From Clostridiales bacterium (GTDB lineage: Bacteria; Bacillota; Clostridia; Christensenellales; Aristaeellaceae), in NCBI GenBank assembly GCA_004556395.1, contig SFHK01000061.1, positions 1 to 15,531 on the forward strand: a stretch of 15,531 nucleotides of DNA, given 5' to 3'. A model generated the notes under the pieces. The model worked only from the letters and a program-made list of their open reading frames with translations, ran no database searches and had not been told where the DNA came from. The first letter of the stretch is position 1, and every line of letters begins with the position of its first letter. Shown here piece by piece: positions 5,976 to 13,708 of this stretch. Both the position numbers and the translations under genes were made by a program.

Positions 5976-6737
5976 GCGGCTGCCGGAGGCGCGGGGCTTG
6001 TTTTTGAATTCCCAGTTTTCCTGATTCTGCTCGTCCTTCAGCTTCTGATAGTAGTATTTCAGCGCCGCTTCATAGTCGCTCACGTCGTCGCGGTAGCGGC
6101 GGTAGGCGGTGTCGTCGGCGTCGGTCAGGGTTTTCAGCGCGCCGCTCAGCCGGTCGCCCTCCGTCTGATAGGCGGACAGCGCCAGCTGATACAATTCCGG
6201 CAGGCTGTCCGTCAGCTGCGCCAGCGAGTTCTGATACGCCTGCTGCCCCGCCGCCTCGGCGAAGCTGTTGTCGTACCCGCCGGACAGTCCCGCCGCCGCG
6301 CCGCGCGCGTCGTTCATGGCGCGGCGGCCGAGATAGGCGTATTCGTCGCGCTGGCGCTTGTACAGCTCGTCCTCCGCGGGGTCGTAGGAAAAGCTCTCCC
6401 GCCCCAGAATCTGATCGGTCAGCCTGCGCACCTGCTCGTCGTAGGCGCTCACATAGCCCGCCGGGCGGCTGCTTTCCAGATAGTCCGTCTTTTCCCGCGT
6501 GGACGCGCCGTCCGGCAGCGCGCGCGCCGGGTTCGAAGCCAGCTTCGCCCACGTGCTCGCGCCCACCTCGCCGTCCGCCGTCAGAAGATGGTCGCTCTGA
6601 TAGCGCTTCACCGCGTCGTCCGTCGCGTCGTCAAACACGTCGTCGTCATTCACCGCGTACCCCGCGCCGTTCAGAAGCCGCTTCAGCGCGCGCACCTCTT
6701 CCCCCTTCGCCCCGTTCTTCAGCGTCGCATAGCCCAT
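5853..6737 (-). CDS. Phage virion-associated peptidoglycan-binding protein
   Basis: 294 residues. Residues 1-67 are a PG_binding_1 domain (LKNGAKGEEVRALKRLLN, then AVKRYQSDHLLTADGEVG, then STWAKLA). Residues 75-250 are helical and rich in Tyr/Asp/Gln, with YEAALKYYYQKLKDEQNQE near the end, as in tail or internal proteins of Clostridia prophages. The last ~42 residues are a basic module that is also present twice more beyond the stop. The ribosome binding site AAGGAGGG lies 7 bases before the ATG at 6737. It is the last gene of the minus-strand prophage operon, separated from the lysin by the 58-bp repeat array. It probably anchors the particle to the cell wall or takes part in entry; the precise role is unknown. 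Confidence 0.72.
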   Translation of the reverse strand: MGYATLKNGAKGEEVRALKRLLNGAGYAVNDDDVFDDATDDAVKRYQSDHLLTADGEVGASTWAKLASNPARALPDGASTREKTDYLESSRPAGYVSAYDEQVRRLTDQILGRESFSYDPAEDELYKRQRDEYAYLGRRAMNDARGAAAGLSGGYDNSFAEAAGQQAYQNSLAQLTDSLPELYQLALSAYQTEGDRLSGALKTLTDADDTAYRRYRDDVSDYEAALKYYYQKLKDEQNQENWEFKNKPRASGSRGPSREKQPDGDLARLVALAVTGAKKGSEKKRLSSGGKSSS

Positions 6738-6740
6738 AAT

Positions 6741-6787
6741 TCAGCCCTCCTTTATATAGTCGCTTTTAATCCGCACGCAGCGCCCGC
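6741..6787 (-). pseudogene. Detached copy of the lysin 3' end (SH3 tail)
   Basis: The minus strand reads RGRCVRIKSDYIKEG and a stop at 6741-6743. The lysin ends RGGRCLWIKSDYVKPDTA. The DNA matches at about 30 of 36 positions (6751-6787 with 7773-7807, offset 1022). It is either the end of a lost second SH3 domain or a duplicated gene end, now cut off from any start by the repeat array. The sequence also supplies the ribosome binding site for the gene at 6737. Confidence 0.7.
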
Positions 6788-6790
6788 GTC

Positions 6791-7745
6791 GTTTTCCGCG
6801 AACGCGCGCGTCGCTCTTTCGCACCGCCGTGCGTCCGCATCGTCTTCCGCGACAGCGCGTGCCGCGCGTCGCCTTTTCGCATTGCCGTGCGCTTGCGTCG
6901 TCCTCCGCGACAGCGCGTGCCGCGCGTCGCCTTTTCGCATTGCCGTGCGCCCGCGTCGTCCTCCGCGACAGCGCGTGCCGCGCGTCGCCTTTTCGCATTG
7001 CCGTGCGCTTGCGTCGTCCTCCGCGACAGCGCGTGCCGCGCGTCACTCTTTCGCGCCGCCGTGCGTCCGCGTCGTCCTCCGCGTCGTCCTCCGCGACCGC
7101 GTGCCACGTATCGCTCTTTCGCGCCGCCGTGTGCTCGCGCCGTCTTCCGCGACAGCGCGCGACGCGCGTCGCTCTTTCGCGCTGCTGTGCGCCTGCGCCG
7201 TCTTCCGCGACAGCGCATGCCGCGCGTCACTCTTTCGCGCCGCCGTGCGTCCGCGTCGCCGTGCGTCCGCGTCGTCCTCCGCGACCGCGTGCCACGTATC
7301 GCTCTTTCGCGCCGCCGTGCGCTTGCGTCGTCCTCCGCGACAGCGCGTGCCGCGCGTCGCCTTTTCGCATTGCCGTGCGCCCGCGTCGTCCTCCGCGATA
7401 GTGCGCGACGCGCATCGCTCTTTCGCGCCGCCATGTGCTCGCGCCGTCTTCCGCGACAGGGCGCGACGCGCGTCGCTCTTTCGCGCTGCTGTGCGCATGC
7501 GCCGTCTTCCGCGACAGCGCATGCCGCGCGTCACTCTTTCGCGCCGCCGTGAGTCCGCGTCGCCGTGCGTCCGCGTCGTCCTCCGCGACCGCGTGCCACG
7601 TATCGCTCTTTCGCGCCGCCGTGTGCTCGCGCCGTCTTCTGCAACAGCGCATGCCGCGCGTCGCTCTTTCGCGCTGCTGTGCGCCCGCGAGGTCTTCTGC
7701 AACAGCGCGTGCCGCGCGTCGCTCCTTCGCACTGCCGCGCGCCGC
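6791..7745. repeat. 58-bp minisatellite array (about 16 units)
   Basis: The anchor CCGCGA (last two units CTGCAA) recurs at 6796, 6847, 6905, 6963, 7021, 7091, 7147, 7205, 7279, 7335, 7393, 7451, 7509, 7583, 7639 and 7697. Seven spacings are exactly 58 bp, with variants of 51, 56, 70 and 74. Many units hold a near-palindrome: GCGACAGCGCG, loop TGC, CGCGCGTCGC (10-bp stem with one bulged A). A block of about 304 bp is itself duplicated (7147-7450 with 7451-7750). Because 58 is not a multiple of 3, translation cycles through all frames, and both strands are almost stop-free. It fills the gap between the lysin and the next prophage gene. No gene is supported inside. Confidence 0.93.
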
Positions 7746-7756
7746 GGGAACGCGGG

Positions 7757-8482
7757 TCAGGCGGTGTCCGGTTTCACGTAGTCGCTTTTGATCCACAGGC
7801 AGCGCCCGCCGCGGAGGACGGGCGTCCAGCTGTCGGGGACGGCGGGGACGAGGCGGGCGCCTTTTTTGACCGTCTCCGCGATGGCGTAGGACGTGCCGGG
7901 GCCCTCGCGCAGGCGAACGCTGGAGCCGGTCACGGTCAGCGTCGCGCCCTCGTCCGGGTCGCCGTATTCGAAATAGCGATCCATCCAGCCCCACCACGAT
8001 GGCCTGCGCGCGAGCAGCCGCGTGTTCACCACGCCGTACAGCACGCCGCGCGCCTCCACCATGTGCCAGTCGCCCTCGGGACGCGCTTCGTCAACCGGAC
8101 GCGTGAGGAACGCCACATGGGTGATCTTCGCGGCGCTCGTGCCCCAGAACACCGCCGCGCCCGGCACGCGCCGCTCCGGCGGAATCAGCCCGCGCCCCTT
8201 TGCGCCGCACCACGCGGCGTAGTTGTCCCGCGCGCGCACGTTGACGCGCTTCCCGGTTTTGTCGGCGTAATACCCCTCCGCCAGCCCGTTGCAGTCCCAC
8301 ACGCGCTCGGCGTGCGCCCGCCAGTACAGCGCCTTTTCGTATTGCCGCCCGCTGTACTGGGAAAACCACCGGCTCGACAGCCGCCCGGGCGCCTGCCCCG
8401 TCGCGCCCATGATGTACCCGTCCTTCTTCGCCGCGCGCTCCTCAAGAAACGCCGCGAACGCCTTCGCGCTTACCTTCGTCAT
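7757..8482 (-). CDS. Phage endolysin, NlpC/P60-like with C-terminal SH3 domain
   Basis: 241 residues, no signal peptide. The N-terminal domain (about 1-170) has the cysteine motif VWDCNGLAEGYY (Cys64) and THVAFL (His122), matching the nucleophile and base of NlpC/P60 cysteine peptidases that cut peptidoglycan stem peptides. The third position appears to be Glu143 (MVEARG) rather than His. Residues 183-237 are a bacterial SH3 domain (VTGSSVRLREGPGTSY, ending WIKSDYV), which binds cell wall. The ATG at 8482 is preceded by GGGAGGG with a suitable gap. The frame stays open upstream to 8680, but only through leader repeats. Both flanks are repeat-rich: a triplicated leader upstream and the 58-bp array after the stop. 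It may act in lysis or as a virion entry enzyme. Confidence 0.85.
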   Translation of the reverse strand: MTKVSAKAFAAFLEERAAKKDGYIMGATGQAPGRLSSRWFSQYSGRQYEKALYWRAHAERVWDCNGLAEGYYADKTGKRVNVRARDNYAAWCGAKGRGLIPPERRVPGAAVFWGTSAAKITHVAFLTRPVDEARPEGDWHMVEARGVLYGVVNTRLLARRPSWWGWMDRYFEYGDPDEGATLTVTGSSVRLREGPGTSYAIAETVKKGARLVPAVPDSWTPVLRGGRCLWIKSDYVKPDTA

Positions 8483-8550
8483 GCAAATCCCTCCCATAAT
8501 TGGAAACGCGTGTTTGGGGGAACAGCAAGCCGCCCGTCGAGCCCTCCCAT
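8479..8550 (-). other. Possible 23-residue leader ORF coupled to lysin
   Basis: The middle leader repeat opens an ATG at 8550 and ends with TGA at 8479-8481, overlapping the lysin start as ATGA. No ribosome binding site precedes this ATG (the GGGAGGG lies inside it), so translation is doubtful. Confidence 0.15.
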
Positions 8551-8690
8551 AATTGGAAGCGTGCGTTCGGGAATGTGGCAAGCCGCCCGCCGCGCCCGCG
8601 CGATTCAGAAAACGCGGTGAACGCCCGCGCATCCGCTGCGCCCTCCCATCATTGAAAGCGCGCGTTGAGAAACGCGGCAAGCCGCCCCCG
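8489..8690 (-). repeat. Triplicated lysin leader with ribosome binding site
   Basis: A block of about 47 bp starting CCCTCCCATAATTGG occurs at 8489, 8542 and (as CCCTCCCATCATTGA) 8641, with spacings of 53 and 99 bp. On the minus strand each contains ATGGGAGGG, so the ribosome binding site of the lysin is present three times. Only the copy next to 8482 is placed to serve the gene. The rest of this 225-bp gap holds GC-rich spacer with small GCGGC/GCCGC hairpins. Confidence 0.8.
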
Positions 8691-8707
8691 ACGCGCCCGC
8701 GCCCTTC

Positions 8708-9244
8708 TCATTCCTCCCGCGCCCGATAGGCGCACGCCAGCGAGATGAACGCGGTGGCTGGCATTTCGCCGCCGGAGTCGTTGCGCAGGCGTATGCCGCC
8801 GTCCTTCTGAATGGTCAGGCGCACGAGTCCCTCGTCGGTGGGCACGGCCAGCGCCGTTCGAACCGGCGGCCGGTAGATTTCGTCTGCCAGCCCAATGTCC
8901 AGCACTTTGCGGTCGGCCAGCGCCTTGTTGAGCTTCACCGCGCCGCGCAGGAATACCGTGCCGTGCGCCCGGCCGATCATCGGCGCGTCGTCATCGCTCC
9001 ACGAAGTCACGCCCGTCAGCGCCAGCGGAACCCATTTGAGCGGCGCCTCCAAATCCTTCACGCGCGTTTTCAGCGCCTTCGTTTCGCCAAGGCTCGCCGA
9101 CAGGAAGCTTTCGGAAAAGTTGTCCTCGTCCAGATGGGAAAACAGGTACCTCAGCTGCTCGTTCAGCTGATACAGCCACGAATGAATCTGCCTGAGCGTC
9201 CTGCCCGGGTTGTTCTCGCGGTATTCGGGCAATTTGATCTGCAT
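8708..9244 (-). CDS. Phage structural protein (tail/neck type)
   Basis: 178 residues. The N-terminus (YRENNPGRTLRQIHSWLYQL, then NEQLRYLFSHLDEDNF) is a helical segment I associate with virion proteins next to N4-gp56-type capsids in Clostridia prophages. A linker with LGETKALKTRVKDLEAPLKW follows, and residues ~75-178 look like a beta-rich domain. The ATG at 9244 overlaps the upstream stop as TGATG; a GTG at 9247 is the alternative. Tight coupling with the larger protein upstream suggests the two act together in the particle. The function is not established. Confidence 0.62.
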   Translation of the reverse strand: MQIKLPEYRENNPGRTLRQIHSWLYQLNEQLRYLFSHLDEDNFSESFLSASLGETKALKTRVKDLEAPLKWVPLALTGVTSWSDDDAPMIGRAHGTVFLRGAVKLNKALADRKVLDIGLADEIYRPPVRTALAVPTDEGLVRLTIQKDGGIRLRNDSGGEMPATAFISLACAYRAREE

Positions 9245-10851
9245 CACACGTCACTCCCCGCCTCATAGCTTTCCGACAGCGCCGTAACCGCGCACGCGCC
9301 GCTGCCCTCGATTTTCAGATAAAACGACGAGCTTCGCCCCGGCGGCGCGGGCATGGAAACGGTTTTCTCCGCGCAGGCGGCGCTCGTCTGATACAGAAGC
9401 CGCCACGCGTCGTCCGTCTCCAGCCGCGCCCACACCTTGAGGAAGCCGCTTTCGAGCCGGTAGCGCAGGTTCAAGCGCGTCAGATGCTGCCTTTCCGGCA
9501 TGTCCAGCGACACCGGACCCGTCTCGGCGCTCCACGCGAAGCCGGTTTCCTGCAGGCACAGCCGCGTGGCGATGACCTTCGCCGGGTCGTACCACAGCCC
9601 GCTGCCCCGGATGGAGTGGATGAACCCGTTCTCGCAGGCGAAATATAAATCGCTGCCCGTCCCAGCGAAGAAGCGCACCGGCTCGGCCGCTTCCTTCTGC
9701 CACGTGCCGGTCTGCGTGTCGTAGACCCACAGCGCGTGGGTGTTCGCGGGCAGCTCGCGCATGGAAACGTAGTAGCGCCCGTCCAGCGCCCCGGCGCGCG
9801 CGTTCTGAAATCGCGCGTCTCCCAGCGCCCGGGAGATGCACACCGGCGTCGCGCCGTCGTAGGCGTAAATGCCGTTCACGCCCTTGTAAAACAGCGTGCT
9901 GTCCGAAAACGCCAGCGACCGCGCGCCGCCCTTCTCCACGCCCGGCATCTGCGAGGATACCAGCTGGAAATTGGAGGGCTTCGTTCCGAACAGCTTGACG
10001 ATTTCTTCTTCTTTAAACAGCATCACGCTGCCCAGATACGCGCTCATGCCGGTAAACGCGCCCGGCGACGGCACCACGGCGGCGTAGGAATCGGTGGAAA
10101 TGCCCTCGAACGCGTTCCAGTTCGTGGGGTCGCCCAGCTTGCACGCGTACACCGTGTGCGCCGCGTTCGACACGCCCCACACGCGGTTGCCGTAGGCGCA
10201 GATGAAATCCAGATCGGGCGCTTCGCGCGAAAGCGTTACTTCGCCCGCCGCCGTTTCGCCCTCTCCGGCCAGCGCCAGAATCACCACGAAGTCGTCCGAG
10301 ACCGTCTGTAAAATGAACGTGCCGTTCAGCTCCTCCGACGTAAAGCCCGAAATCCGTACCGCGTCGCCCGCCCGGAAGCCCGCGCCGATGCCGGCCGCCG
10401 CCAGCTTCGCATAGCTCGTCGCGGAAGCCGCGCTGCCGTCGGCGTGCGACGCGCTCGCGCTCGCGCCCGTCACGGTCACAAGGTTGTCCAAGGATGTCAG
10501 CGAAAGCGTCCGCGTGTTCAACAGCTTTTTGTCCGGATAGATCACCACGTTCGCGCCCATCGACGCGAACTGCTTTTCGCCCGCCGTCAGCGCGCCCACT
10601 TCGTCGTCACCGTAATACAGCGCCGTGCCGTCCAGCCACAGCATGCGGTCGTGGCTGTACATGGCGGTAACGCCCGCGCAGTCGTTGATCACCCTGCGCT
10701 GCGCCCGCGTGGACAGCGCCGGGTACTGGGCGGAGGTCAGGTTCACCGCGTCCGCGAAATAGCCCTCCGGCGCGCGCCCCGCGCGCCATATGCCCTTGAA
10801 CGCGCTCACCGTGTGCGTTTTCACGCGCGCCGCGCGAAGAATCGGCTGCAT
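9244..10851 (-). CDS. Large phage virion protein, stabilisation/tail type, probable beta-propeller
   Basis: 535 residues. It starts with a typical head-to-tail protein opening (RVKTHTVSAFKGIWRAGRAP, EGYFADAVNLTS), followed by repeated beta-rich motifs: LDFICAYGNRVWGVSNAAHT, LGDPTNWNAFEGISTDS, VKLFGTKPSNFQL, LFYKGVNGIYAYDG and ALWVYDTQTGTWQ. The recurring Gly/Trp/Asp-rich blades suggest a propeller like those of phage stabilisation or tail-knob proteins. Residues ~120-200 hold an inserted Ala/Ser/Thr-rich domain. The ribosome binding site AAGGAGGG lies about 9 bases before the ATG. It is intact and sits in the normal order after the capsid and connector genes. Confidence 0.65.
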   Translation of the reverse strand: MQPILRAARVKTHTVSAFKGIWRAGRAPEGYFADAVNLTSAQYPALSTRAQRRVINDCAGVTAMYSHDRMLWLDGTALYYGDDEVGALTAGEKQFASMGANVVIYPDKKLLNTRTLSLTSLDNLVTVTGASASASHADGSAASATSYAKLAAAGIGAGFRAGDAVRISGFTSEELNGTFILQTVSDDFVVILALAGEGETAAGEVTLSREAPDLDFICAYGNRVWGVSNAAHTVYACKLGDPTNWNAFEGISTDSYAAVVPSPGAFTGMSAYLGSVMLFKEEEIVKLFGTKPSNFQLVSSQMPGVEKGGARSLAFSDSTLFYKGVNGIYAYDGATPVCISRALGDARFQNARAGALDGRYYVSMRELPANTHALWVYDTQTGTWQKEAAEPVRFFAGTGSDLYFACENGFIHSIRGSGLWYDPAKVIATRLCLQETGFAWSAETGPVSLDMPERQHLTRLNLRYRLESGFLKVWARLETDDAWRLLYQTSAACAEKTVSMPAPPGRSSSFYLKIEGSGACAVTALSESYEAGSDV

Positions 10852-10867
10852 GCGCTCATCCCTCCTT

Positions 10868-11242
10868 CTATACGCCGCCCACGCGCCCGGCTGTCCGCAG
10901 CGGGTGCGTGCGGTTGATGAAATTGGCGTAGTTCATCCACGCCGTGTTGAACAGCACCGCGGAATTGTTGAACCGCGTCGTCTCGCCGCTCAGGTAGTCG
11001 ATGCGCATGAACAGCCAGTAGGTGTAAAGGTAGTCGTACGGAACCTCCGCCAGCAGCGCTTTGTTCGCGTCGGTCTGCCAGTGGTAGTCCGGCGGCGCGC
11101 CCGCGTCCACGCCCTCGCGCCCCAAGAGAATCTCGTTTCGGATTCGCCCGTCCAGCTCGCTCAGCCAGCGCGTCTTTTCCTCCTTCGAATACAGGTTCGG
11201 CCGCATCTCGTCCGCGATTTCAATGGCATACGTGATCGTCAT
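10868..11242 (-). CDS. Phage head-completion/connector-type protein
   Basis: 124 residues. The pattern MTITYAIEIADEMRPNLYS, then KTRWLSELDGRIRNEILL, YDYLYTYWLFMRIDYLSGE and FNNSAVLFNTAWMNYANFI is all-helical. It matches small proteins I know directly downstream of N4-gp56-family capsid genes, where adaptor or connector proteins are expected. The GGGAGGGG ribosome binding site is 5 bases from the ATG. The exact role is inferred from position. Confidence 0.65.
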   Translation of the reverse strand: MTITYAIEIADEMRPNLYSKEEKTRWLSELDGRIRNEILLGREGVDAGAPPDYHWQTDANKALLAEVPYDYLYTYWLFMRIDYLSGETTRFNNSAVLFNTAWMNYANFINRTHPLRTAGRVGGV

Positions 11243-11310
11243 AAAGCCCCTCCCGTCCTCGCCGAAGGGGGCCGGAGGAACATGCGCCCCCGCCCCCCGC
11301 GGCCCGCGGC

Positions 11311-11541
11311 CTACACCGCCTTGCTCAGCCTGTCCATGTAGCTTCGTTCCGCGCGCTCCATGCGCAGGGCGGCGTTTTCATCCTCGCGCTGGCTGGATTC
11401 CAGCACCTCGGCGATGTACTCCGGCACCGCCACGGTCACGCCGCGCTGAATCAGATAGCTTTCGCCGTTCACGGACACAAACACGTCCCCGGCGTAATTG
11501 CGGTTGTCCTTGAAAAGACGAATGTTCACAAGCTTCGGCAT
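11311..11541 (-). CDS. Small phage protein downstream of capsid gene
   Basis: 76 residues starting MPKLVNIRLFKDNRNYAGDV, then VSVNGESYLIQRGVTVAVPEY and a charged helical tail. Small proteins with the core 'VNG..YLI.RG..V.VPE...EVL' are common next to phage capsid genes and are of unknown function (possibly capsid decoration or head completion). The start at 11541 has GGAGGA upstream; longer in-frame extension runs into the capsid gene and is unlikely. Confidence 0.68.
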   Translation of the reverse strand: MPKLVNIRLFKDNRNYAGDVFVSVNGESYLIQRGVTVAVPEYIAEVLESSQREDENAALRMERAERSYMDRLSKAV

Positions 11542-11558
11542 TTTTTCCTTCCTCCTTC

Positions 11559-12833
11559 TCAGTTCGCGGCGGCGTTCGGCGCGTAGGACGACGCGCTCTC
11601 GATGCGCACCATGTACGGCTCCACCAGCCGCCTGGCGCACTTCGTCGCCTTCCAGCCCACGGACGAGCGCTGGTTCAGCGGGTCGTCGCCGTAGCCCAGC
11701 TGCTTCACGATGTGCTCAAGCCCGCCGTTTTCCAGCTCCGTCACCGCGTAGGCGTGCGCGCCCAGCACGATGGTGGCGAACACCGAAATGCCGTTCGCGC
11801 CGCCGCCGGAGGGGTAAATCACGTCGTTCGCCGCGGGCGCGGCGGACGGCGCGGCGGCGAGGAACAGCTTTTTGCCGCTGGTCTCCACGCCCTTGATCAT
11901 CGCCTTCTGTCCCTTGATCAGCACCTCGCGTCCCACCAGCTTCGCCGCCGACGCGTCGTCCAGCGCCTCCTTCACCACCGCCATATACGCCGAAACCTCG
12001 CCGTGCGTCGCGGAGGACTCCGACGCGCTGCCGTTGTACGAGGCCACCGTCAGGCTGTACGCGCCCGCGGTCAGGTTCGCGCCGCGGAAGATCTTCGCCT
12101 CCGTGCTCTCCACAAACCGCACGCCCGCCAGCTTTCCGATTTCGCCGGCGTACAGGTTCTCGGGCGAGGCGTACTTGTGCGCGTCGATCCATTCCTGCGA
12201 GCGCATCAGGTCGTAGGCCACGTAAGGGTGAATGATCGCCACATACGCCTCGTCAATCGGCTCGGCGTTCATGCCCTTCAGCTGCGCGGCGGCGCGGAAG
12301 ATCAAATCGCCGTCCAGCTTGCAGCTTTCGTCGATGGCGCTGCGCGAGGTCACGGCGGCAGTCGTTCCGTTCGCGTGCGACGGCGCGTAGATCACGTTCG
12401 TGCCGCCCGCCAGCACGTCGCGGGTGATGGAGTCCAGCGTGCGTCCCGCCTGCGCGCCCAGAAGCCGCGTCGCCTGCAGCACGTTGTTGTCCACCGCGCT
12501 CATTTCCAGCAGGTCGGACATCTGAATCCAGTCGCCGTACTGCATCACGGTCTCCTGTACGCTGGAAACGTTCAGGTCGTTGCCCGTGGGCGTCACGCCC
12601 TCGACAATCGGCGTGGTCGCCTTGGCCAGACTGTCGTACTTGCGAAACTCAATCGTCCTGCCGTTTCCGGCGGGAATGGGATACTTGTCGCCAAACTGGT
12701 CGTGCACCAGCTTGGGCTCGGCCAGATCGATCAGCCGCTTCTCGTAATAGGTCTTCATCTCCGCGGAAAGATCGTTTCCCGCGAGCTTGCTTTCGGTGGT
12801 ATTGGTCGCAAAAAGCTGAAGCAACATGCGCAT
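11559..12833 (-). CDS. Major capsid protein, N4-gp56 family
   Basis: 424 residues. Family hallmarks appear in order: TYYEKRLIDLAEPKLVHDQF, PIPAGNGRTIEFRKYDSL, TTPIVEGVTPTGNDLNVSS, MQYGDWIQMSDLLEMSAVDN, ATRLLGAQAGRTLDSITRDV and VAIIHPYVAYDL. The C-terminus has LEHIVKQLGYGDDPLNQRSS, VGWKATK and PYMVRIESAS. All these are conserved in the HK97-like capsid subunits annotated as N4-gp56 family in many Clostridia prophages. Length and all segments look complete. The ATG at 12833 follows GGAAGGG; a second ATG lies two codons later. It is preceded by a scaffold-like gene, as expected for capsid assembly. Confidence 0.93.
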   Translation of the reverse strand: MRMLLQLFATNTTESKLAGNDLSAEMKTYYEKRLIDLAEPKLVHDQFGDKYPIPAGNGRTIEFRKYDSLAKATTPIVEGVTPTGNDLNVSSVQETVMQYGDWIQMSDLLEMSAVDNNVLQATRLLGAQAGRTLDSITRDVLAGGTNVIYAPSHANGTTAAVTSRSAIDESCKLDGDLIFRAAAQLKGMNAEPIDEAYVAIIHPYVAYDLMRSQEWIDAHKYASPENLYAGEIGKLAGVRFVESTEAKIFRGANLTAGAYSLTVASYNGSASESSATHGEVSAYMAVVKEALDDASAAKLVGREVLIKGQKAMIKGVETSGKKLFLAAAPSAAPAANDVIYPSGGGANGISVFATIVLGAHAYAVTELENGGLEHIVKQLGYGDDPLNQRSSVGWKATKCARRLVEPYMVRIESASSYAPNAAAN

Positions 12834-12849
12834 GCGTTCCCTTCCTTTC

Positions 12850-13500
12850 TCAGTCGAAAAACACCTTTTCCCCGCGCGCGCAGCGCTTTTCAATTTCCTC
12901 GCGCTGCTTCCTCGTCATGTCCTTCACGCGCGGCGGCCCGATTCGCGTCGCGCCGCCGCCGTCCGCGCCGTTTTCCTGCGGACGGTTGAGCCGCGCGCGA
13001 ATGTCGCCGATCGTCTTTTCCCGGGCGCGGCCGATGGCGTAGCGCATGGCGTTCGCCACGAGCGCGCGCCCGTCGACGACCTCATACGCCGTTTTCACAT
13101 CCACCCCGGCGCGCAGAAGCGCCGTAAACCGGTCGTTCGCCAGCATCTTCGGCAGATCGAAGCCGGGATAGATTTCCTTCGCCATCCGCGCGTCCAGCTG
13201 CCAGCGGCGCGCAAGATCCGCCGCCGCCCTCTCCCGGGGCTCCGCGTTTTCCCCGCCGTACCTCTTTTCAAGCAGCTGAAACAGCGGCTTCGCCCGCTCG
13301 GCCTGCGCCTCAAGCCGTTTCAGATCCCTGAACCGCCGGTCGATGATGCGCTGCACGCGCTCGTCGAACTCGGCCTTGTATTCGCCGCGAATCAGGCTCT
13401 CGAACGCCTCGCGCCGGCCTGCCGCCTCCGCGTCCGCCGGAACCGTCTCCGCGGGCGCGCTCTCCGCCTCCGCGGGAGAGACAATCTGAGCTTCTTCCAT
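12850..13500 (-). CDS. Probable capsid scaffolding protein
   Basis: 216 residues, highly charged and helical, directly upstream of the capsid gene. It starts MEEAQIVSPAEAESAP, has an Ala/Glu/Pro-rich N-terminus, a coiled-coil middle (FDERVQRIIDRRFRDLKRL, EAQAERAKPLFQLLEKRYG), then DLPKMLANDRFTALLRAGVD and a basic C-terminal segment (KDMTRKQREEIEKR). Composition, size and position match scaffolding proteins that shape the procapsid. GGGAGGG lies 8 bases before the ATG at 13500. It is the first gene of the minus-strand block; a portal or terminase gene would be expected before it but the plus-strand acyl carrier protein is found instead. Confidence 0.75.
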   Translation of the reverse strand: MEEAQIVSPAEAESAPAETVPADAEAAGRREAFESLIRGEYKAEFDERVQRIIDRRFRDLKRLEAQAERAKPLFQLLEKRYGGENAEPRERAAADLARRWQLDARMAKEIYPGFDLPKMLANDRFTALLRAGVDVKTAYEVVDGRALVANAMRYAIGRAREKTIGDIRARLNRPQENGADGGGATRIGPPRVKDMTRKQREEIEKRCARGEKVFFD

Positions 13501-13605
13501 CGGGAAGCCCTCCCTTCCTCGTCCGCGCGTGTGCACCGCGCGTACCCGTATGGTACAGAAAAAGCGCCCCGCGCCGCTACACGCCCGGGAAACATCAAAA
13601 TTTAT

Positions 13606-13655
13606 TGTAAACGTTTGCGTGAAAACAGGACAAATTCCGCCTGAAAGCGTATAAT
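13606..13655 (+). promoter_or_regulatory. Promoter of acyl carrier protein gene with cre-like box
   Basis: TATAAT at 13650-13655, a 17-bp spacer and a weak -35 AGGACA at 13627-13632. Just upstream, TGTAAACGTTTGCG (13606-13619) fits the CcpA cre consensus at 12 of 14 positions, centred on the palindrome AAACGTTT. A LacI-family operator is an equal possibility. The promoter is well supported; the operator is tentative. Confidence 0.55.
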
Positions 13656-13708
13656 AAACAGGATGATACGAAGGACGGCGTTTCCACGCCGCGGAAAGGA
13701 CAACGAAT

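Noticed and set aside
6791..7745. CRISPR array
   Set aside because: The units are contiguous and similar along their whole length. There are no unique spacers between conserved repeats and no cas genes.
6588..7781. 397-codon plus-strand open frame, and several long minus-strand frames, through the 58-bp array
   Set aside because: They exist because the GC-rich unit lacks stops and cycles through frames. They lack credible starts, and overlap real prophage genes at the edges. The proteins are simple Arg/Ala/Ser repeats.
11712..12989. 425-codon plus-strand frame opposite the capsid gene
   Set aside because: The minus strand encodes a full-length N4-gp56-type capsid protein; this frame is its antisense shadow, rich in Arg/His/Val.
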